From Clostridiales bacterium (GTDB lineage: Bacteria; Bacillota; Clostridia; Saccharofermentanales; Saccharofermentanaceae): 45,944 bases of DNA. The DNA is taken from contig JAGDCV010000131.1 of the NCBI GenBank assembly GCA_017958365.1, positions 1-45,944 of the forward strand. The letters are read 5' to 3'. The notes under the pieces are model-generated. The model was not told where the DNA came from. It searched no databases and worked only from the letters and a program-made list of their open reading frames with translations. Made by a program: the position numbers and the translations under genes. The number at the start of each line of letters is the position of its first letter. Position 1 is the first letter of the stretch. Of the stretch, positions 42,059 to 45,944 are shown piece after piece.

Positions 42059-42615
42059 TCTTCAAAAGATTTATATATCTTATCCTTAAACTCGGATTCC
42101 TCGAGAGAGAATATGCATCCGCAGTATTTCTGTCTGTAAAGCCCTATGTCACGCGCCATATTCTGGCCTTGTCTGAAGCCCGGTCTGAAATCATAGTAAT
42201 CAAATCTCACACCATATAACTCAGCTTTCATCTTTGCTGTCTTCACGATCAATTCGTGCTGCTGGTAGGGACTTACGAGAAGAGTCGTACTGAAGGCATC
42301 ATAACCGTTCTCGGAAGCAAATCTTGCGGCTTTGTCGAGTCTTATGTCATAACACATCTCACATCTGGAATTAAAATCCGTAAGATAGGTCTTCTCCTCC
42401 CAATACTCCTGCATGCATTCATCCTGACCTTCGATGAGATTGACTTTATAGTGATCTGCGCATTTCTGAAGATTCTCGCGTCTCCTGTTCCACTCAAACT
42501 GCGGATGAATGTTAGGGTTATACCAGAACAGATCAAGCTTCTTACCTTCATTAAGAAGATAATCAACAGGATACATGGCACAGGGGCCGCAGCATGCATG
42601 AAGAAGGATCGACAT
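42049..42615 (-). CDS. queH: Epoxyqueuosine reductase QueH
   Basis: QueH reduces epoxyqueuosine to queuosine at the wobble position of tRNAs, replacing the cobalamin-dependent QueG. The 188-residue protein has the N-terminal cysteine motif HACCGPC (C8, C9, C12), a second pair C85 and C88 in SRCEMCYD, and a third C165 and C167 in KYCGCIFS; these are the expected iron-sulfur and metal ligands of the DUF208 family. The ATG overlaps the ruvB stop by one base. No other queuosine gene is in the window, so preQ1 may be made elsewhere or salvaged. Confidence 0.94.
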   Translation of the reverse strand: MSILLHACCGPCAMYPVDYLLNEGKKLDLFWYNPNIHPQFEWNRRRENLQKCADHYKVNLIEGQDECMQEYWEEKTYLTDFNSRCEMCYDIRLDKAARFASENGYDAFSTTLLVSPYQQHELIVKTAKMKAELYGVRFDYYDFRPGFRQGQNMARDIGLYRQKYCGCIFSLEESEFKDKIYKSFEDQS

Positions 42616-43721
42616 TACGGATTGCTCCCGTTATCAGTTAACGAGTCGATCGACAGATTCTCGAATGCATTCCTGTTACGCTCCTTGAAGTTAACAGGCT
42701 CAGGTATCCCCAGGTGTTCGAAGGCACGCGAAGTAAGAACTCTTCCTCTCGGTGTCTTTGCAATAAATCCGTTCTGCAAAAGGAAAGGCTCATATACATC
42801 TTCGATGGTAACAGGATCTTCTCCCGTTACCGCAGCCAAAGTCTCAAGCCCTACCGGGCCGCCTTTAAAGATGTCTGCTATTGAAGTAAGTATCCTTCTG
42901 TCAACAGAATCAAGTCCTATGTTATCGATATCCAAAGCTTTAAGACCGAAGTCCGATACTTCTTTATCAATGACATCCTTCTCCATGTAAAGAGCATAGT
43001 CTCTCATTCTCTTAAGAAGTCTTATGGCAATACGCGGAGTACCTCTTGATCTTGAAGCAATGTTCCTGAGACCGGATTCGTCGATCTTGATATCCATGAG
43101 ACCTGCATCACGATTTAATATATCCATGAGGTCTTCAGTCTCATAAAGTTCAAGTCTGTGGATCATTCCGAACCTGTCTCTTAATGGAGCGGAAAGCATG
43201 CCTGCTCTTGTCGTTGCACCGACCAAAGTAAAATGTGGAAGGTCGAGTCTTACTGATCTTGCAGAAGGTCCTTTACCGATCATAAGATCGAGACAATAAT
43301 CCTCCATGGCAGGATAAAGGATCTCTTCAACACTTCTGTTCAATCGGTGTATCTCATCAATAAACAGGACTTCGTTCTCACCGAGATTGGTAAGTATGGC
43401 GGCAAGGTCCCCCGTCTTCTCGATGGACGGACCGGTTGTGATATGCATGCCGACTCCCATCTCAGATGCTATGATACCCGCAAGCGTGGTCTTTCCTAAT
43501 CCTGGAGGTCCGTATAGAAGTACATGATCCAAAGACTCACCGCGCTTCTTGGCTGCATCAATGAAGATCTTAAGATTCTCCTTGACCTTGGACTGTCCGC
43601 TGTAGTCTGCAAAGGTTATGGGGCGCAGGGTCTTCTCATCCCTGTCATCAAACTGCTTGGAACGCCCTATAACGCGCTCCTCGTCCTCATAACCGTTGTA
43701 ACCCGTGTTATCGTAATCCAT
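42615..43721 (-). CDS. ruvB: Holliday junction branch migration helicase RuvB
   Basis: The AAA+ motor that drives branch migration of Holliday junctions with RuvA. The 368-residue chain has Walker [11 protein letters not shown] near residue 69, Walker [11 protein letters not shown] near residue 118, sensor GATTRAGML near residue 168, and a winged-helix C-terminal domain with [23 protein letters not shown]. It lies 8 bases after ruvA and shares one base with queH. All motifs are intact. Confidence 0.98.
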   Translation of the reverse strand: MDYDNTGYNGYEDEERVIGRSKQFDDRDEKTLRPITFADYSGQSKVKENLKIFIDAAKKRGESLDHVLLYGPPGLGKTTLAGIIASEMGVGMHITTGPSIEKTGDLAAILTNLGENEVLFIDEIHRLNRSVEEILYPAMEDYCLDLMIGKGPSARSVRLDLPHFTLVGATTRAGMLSAPLRDRFGMIHRLELYETEDLMDILNRDAGLMDIKIDESGLRNIASRSRGTPRIAIRLLKRMRDYALYMEKDVIDKEVSDFGLKALDIDNIGLDSVDRRILTSIADIFKGGPVGLETLAAVTGEDPVTIEDVYEPFLLQNGFIAKTPRGRVLTSRAFEHLGIPEPVNFKERNRNAFENLSIDSLTDNGSNP

Positions 43722-43729
43722 GCCTTATA

Positions 43730-44359
43730 TCACCTCGCAAGGCTCTTAAGAGCCTTCTTGATAAGATCCTGAAGAGTGTTTCCATCCTCATAACAGTTGC
43801 TGATAGCTTCAGCTGCCACCTGCTCCTTATAACCTAATACAACAAGTGCTTCTACCGCATCAGAGATTATGCCGCCGTCCTGTGAAGAGACGGATGTGCC
43901 GGAAGATGGTGCCTGTACTTTGACAGATGTCTTTGATCCGCCGATACCTGCCTTCTTAAGCTTGTCCTTAAGTTCAAGAACGATCCTCTCGGCACCCTTC
44001 TTTCCAAGTCCTTTAACAGAAGTCAGGTAGTTAACATCTCCTCCTACAACAGCTAAGGCAAATCTGTCAGGTTCTACCTGTGAGCAGATGGAATGTGCAA
44101 CCTTGGGACCTATTCCCGATACCTCGATAAGGCTTAAGAACATCTCCTTCATCTCATGAGTTGAGAAACCGTAAAGAGTAATATCATCTTCCCTAACACT
44201 TTGATATATCCAAACCTTCGCCTCATCACCAACGGGCGATAAACTGCCGGATATCGAATAAGGACAAATGATCTCATATCCGATGCCTGCATTGTCCAAG
44301 ACGATCTTATCTTCGCCTTTATCTATTACCGTTCCCCTGATATAAGAATAAATACCCAT
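43730..44359 (-). CDS. ruvA: Holliday junction ATP-dependent DNA helicase subunit RuvA
   Basis: RuvA binds four-way junctions and loads RuvB. The 209-residue chain has the N-terminal OB domain (MGIYSYIRGTVIDKGEDKIVLDNAGIGYEI), two helix-hairpin-helix motifs at about 75-130 (VSGIGPKVAHSI and VKGLGKKGAERIVLELKDKL), a flexible linker rich in serine and glycine, and the domain III (DAVEALVVLGYKEQVAAEAI) that contacts RuvB. Spacing to ruvC is 21 bases and to ruvB 8 bases. Confidence 0.98.
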   Translation of the reverse strand: MGIYSYIRGTVIDKGEDKIVLDNAGIGYEIICPYSISGSLSPVGDEAKVWIYQSVREDDITLYGFSTHEMKEMFLSLIEVSGIGPKVAHSICSQVEPDRFALAVVGGDVNYLTSVKGLGKKGAERIVLELKDKLKKAGIGGSKTSVKVQAPSSGTSVSSQDGGIISDAVEALVVLGYKEQVAAEAISNCYEDGNTLQDLIKKALKSLAR

Positions 44360-44380
44360 CTTCTCTCCTTAAGATCTTAA

Positions 44381-44941
44381 TTAACCGAACTCATTCCTTC
44401 TGCTGTATCCGTATCTTCCGTACTGATATCCTGATACAGCCTTGCCGGAATGTAATGTTCCGGTATTCGCAAGACATATCGCCATGGCAAGCCCGTCTGC
44501 CGCATCGTCCGGCTTTGGTATCTCATTAAGTCCAAGTAAAGTCTTAACCATCGCCTGAACCTGCTTCTTCTCCGCCTTACCGTAACCTGTAACTGCAAGC
44601 TTAACCTGACCGGGAGTAAACTCATATACAGGGATATTGGCTCTTGCTGCTTCCACAAGTACTACGCCTCTTGCCTGTGCAGTACCTACGGCAGTAGTCC
44701 TGTTCTGAGATATGAACAACTCCTCGACAGACATATAGTCAGGTTTATACATCTCAAGAAGATACCTGATCTTCTCATTGATTGTAAGCAATCTTAAGGG
44801 AAATTCAGTATTAGGCTTAGTCTCGATAACGCCGTAATCAACAGCCGATAATTTGTTTCCGACTTTCCTGATGATTCCGTAACCGGTAATGGCGTAACCG
44901 GGATCGATACCAATATAAGTTGTGACCTTAGGTTCTGCCAT
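44381..44941 (-). CDS. ruvC: Holliday junction resolvase RuvC
   Basis: The endonuclease that cuts Holliday junctions. From the ATG at 44941 the chain is 186 residues; GAGG lies 5 bases before it, whereas an upstream GTG would overlap this site. The acidic catalytic residues are D13 in GIDPGYA, E73 or E74 in SVEELF, and D145/D146/D149 in KPDDAADGLA. The GTAQARGVVL and YGKAEKKQVQAMV segments are standard. The ~25-residue tail beyond the catalytic core is glycine/tyrosine-rich (YQYGRYGYSRR), longer than in E. coli. It lies 30 bases after the nucleoside phosphorylase gene. Confidence 0.96.
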   Translation of the reverse strand: MAEPKVTTYIGIDPGYAITGYGIIRKVGNKLSAVDYGVIETKPNTEFPLRLLTINEKIRYLLEMYKPDYMSVEELFISQNRTTAVGTAQARGVVLVEAARANIPVYEFTPGQVKLAVTGYGKAEKKQVQAMVKTLLGLNEIPKPDDAADGLAMAICLANTGTLHSGKAVSGYQYGRYGYSRRNEFG

Positions 44942-44971
44942 TTCCACCTCTGAACATTTGTTTGGATTATA

Positions 44972-45944
44972 CTATTCTTCGGTTAGAACGTCAATAACAG
45001 AACGCTTAACGGGCGCAGGCTCATCAGTGATCTTATATGCCTTACGGATCCTGTTACAGATATCCTGGTAAAGCTCGCTTCCCTTAACGATCTTACTGTC
45101 TTTTCCTGTATAAAGAACACAAAGGTCTTCACCTTCCCTGACCGGATCCGATCTTTTCTTAAGAAATCTGATTCCGGCACCCATGTCTATCACATCATCC
45201 TTCTTTATCCTGCCGGCTCCCAAAGATACTGAAGCATGACCGATCTCATCCGCTTTGATCGCACTTACAAAACCGTCTTTCTTCGCCTTTATCCTGCAAA
45301 GTTCAACAGGTTCATCAGTATAAACGGGTTCGTTTCCTTCAAAGACTGCCCCCTGTGATCTTAGAAGAACAAGATACTGCTCAAGAGCCCTTCCGTCATT
45401 AAGACGACGGCGGCATTCCTCAATAAGTTCATCCTCGGTGAGATCACCTTCTTTACCTGCCATCATTACCATCCTTGCGGCTATGACGCTTGCCACATCC
45501 ACTACATCTTCCGCACCATTACCGGTCAGCGTCTCATAGACTTCCTGCATCTCGATAATGTTACCGCAGGTTCTGCCGAGAGGCTGATCCATGTCCGTAA
45601 TGACGGCTGTTGTTTTTCTTTTCGCAAGGCGGCCTATCTTTATCATGGCAGAAGCAAGTTCACGTGCTTTTTCCTCGGTCTTCATGAAAGCTCCGCTTCC
45701 GCAAGTGACATCGAGAACGATGGCGTCGGCACCGGCAGCGATCTTCTTGCTCATGATAGACGATGCGATAAGCGGTATGGAATCAACGGTTCCCGTAACA
45801 TCGCGCAGAGCGTAGAGAACTTTATCTGCGGGAGCAAGCTCAGGTGTCTGTCCTGATATGACCATACCGCATTCTTTTACAAGGCGGGGGAAATCCTCCT
45901 TCGGAATGTCTATGTTAAAACCCTGTATTGACGAGAACTTATCG
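44972..45944 (-). CDS. Pyrimidine-nucleoside (thymidine) phosphorylase (partial, N-terminus beyond window)
   Basis: It splits thymidine, uridine or deoxyuridine with phosphate in pyrimidine salvage. The frame is open through the window edge and its visible start DKFSSIQGFN is internal, so the N-terminal 100 or so residues are missing. The remaining 323 residues include ELAPADKVLYALRDVTGTVDSIPLIASSIMSKKIA, the phosphate-binding loop DVTCGSGAFMKT (DVKTGAGAFMK in relatives), and the C-terminal PYNP domain (GFVSAIKADEIGHASVSLGAGR). The T-C substitution in the loop is unusual for the family. The gene leads into ruvC-ruvA-ruvB, an arrangement I would class as local rather than functional. Choice between pdp and deoA is not possible from this part. 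Confidence 0.92.
   Translation of the reverse strand, partial: DKFSSIQGFNIDIPKEDFPRLVKECGMVISGQTPELAPADKVLYALRDVTGTVDSIPLIASSIMSKKIAAGADAIVLDVTCGSGAFMKTEEKARELASAMIKIGRLAKRKTTAVITDMDQPLGRTCGNIIEMQEVYETLTGNGAEDVVDVASVIAARMVMMAGKEGDLTEDELIEECRRRLNDGRALEQYLVLLRSQGAVFEGNEPVYTDEPVELCRIKAKKDGFVSAIKADEIGHASVSLGAGRIKKDDVIDMGAGIRFLKKRSDPVREGEDLCVLYTGKDSKIVKGSELYQDICNRIRKAYKITDEPAPVKRSVIDVLTEE

Noticed and set aside
1..45944. CRISPR arrays, insertion sequences, prophage or tRNA genes
   Set aside because: Read on both strands; no regularly spaced repeats, transposase, integrase or cloverleaf pattern was seen.

Overview
The window is about 46 kb of chromosome from a low-to-mid-GC Gram-positive anaerobe. 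I infer class Clostridia (Oscillospiraceae/Lachnospiraceae-like relatives). The reasons are: a (partial) 2-hydroxyacyl-CoA dehydratase activase, an enzyme activator typical of strict anaerobes; SleB/SH3/DUF4214-type cell-wall proteins; lipoproteins with classical lipoboxes; RqcH (NFACT), YqeG, PepV-type dipeptidase, ComEC and a short rhodanese-less ThiI; and sigma-A-like promoters with AGGAGG-type ribosome sites. I cannot name the species. No phage, transposon, CRISPR array, rRNA or tRNA gene is visible. It reads as a dense, mostly housekeeping region: no intergenic gap exceeds about 140 bases, and many neighbouring genes share one base (TAATG/TGATG) or four bases (ATGA).

Layout on the minus strand, in order of transcription within each unit. 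(1) 45944-42049: pyrimidine-nucleoside phosphorylase (partial), ruvC, ruvA, ruvB, queH. (2) 36626-34599: comEC. (3) 33176-32679: yqeG. (4) 29414-27041: lipoprotein, SAM methyltransferase, RluA-type pseudouridine synthase, followed by separately promoted thrS (26966-25137). (5) 23727-22078: multi-pass membrane protein. (6) 21940-20192: rpsB-tsf. (7) 20115-16052: cysteine desulfurase, thiI, AIR-synthase-like protein, unknown membrane-anchored protein. (8) 14946-13656: alpha/beta hydrolase and small membrane protein. (9) 13598-9815: SleB-like hydrolase, glyA, rarA, lipoprotein. (10) 9706-2173: asd, ABC-F ATPase, Lrp regulator, aminotransferase, prfB, secreted SH3/glucosaminidase/DUF4214 protein, closed by a strong hairpin. 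(11) 2061-1: unknown protein and the dehydratase activase (partial).

Plus-strand units are a D-Ala-D-Ala carboxypeptidase (15018-16055), a PepV-like dipeptidase (23791-25083), a response regulator/histidine kinase/RluF-like set (29515-32705), aspartokinase (33261-34613), engB (36719-37309), and a run of two divergent PRPP synthase paralogues, a small membrane protein and rqcH (37390-42058).

Functionally the region links translation and RNA modification (prfB, rpsB, tsf, thrS, thiI, queH, three rRNA modification enzymes, engB, rqcH), the aspartate family pathway (aspartokinase, asd), one-carbon and nucleotide metabolism (glyA, two PRPP synthases, nucleoside phosphorylase), recombination and competence (ruvABC, rarA, comEC) and cell-wall turnover. 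The best candidates for something undescribed are the tandem PRPP synthase pair, in which the first copy has altered active-site loop residues; the AIR-synthase-like protein co-transcribed with a sulfur-transfer pair; a threonyl-tRNA synthetase lacking its TGS domain and carrying an insertion before the catalytic cysteine; and structured leaders before asd and rpsB. I found no clear new multi-gene system.
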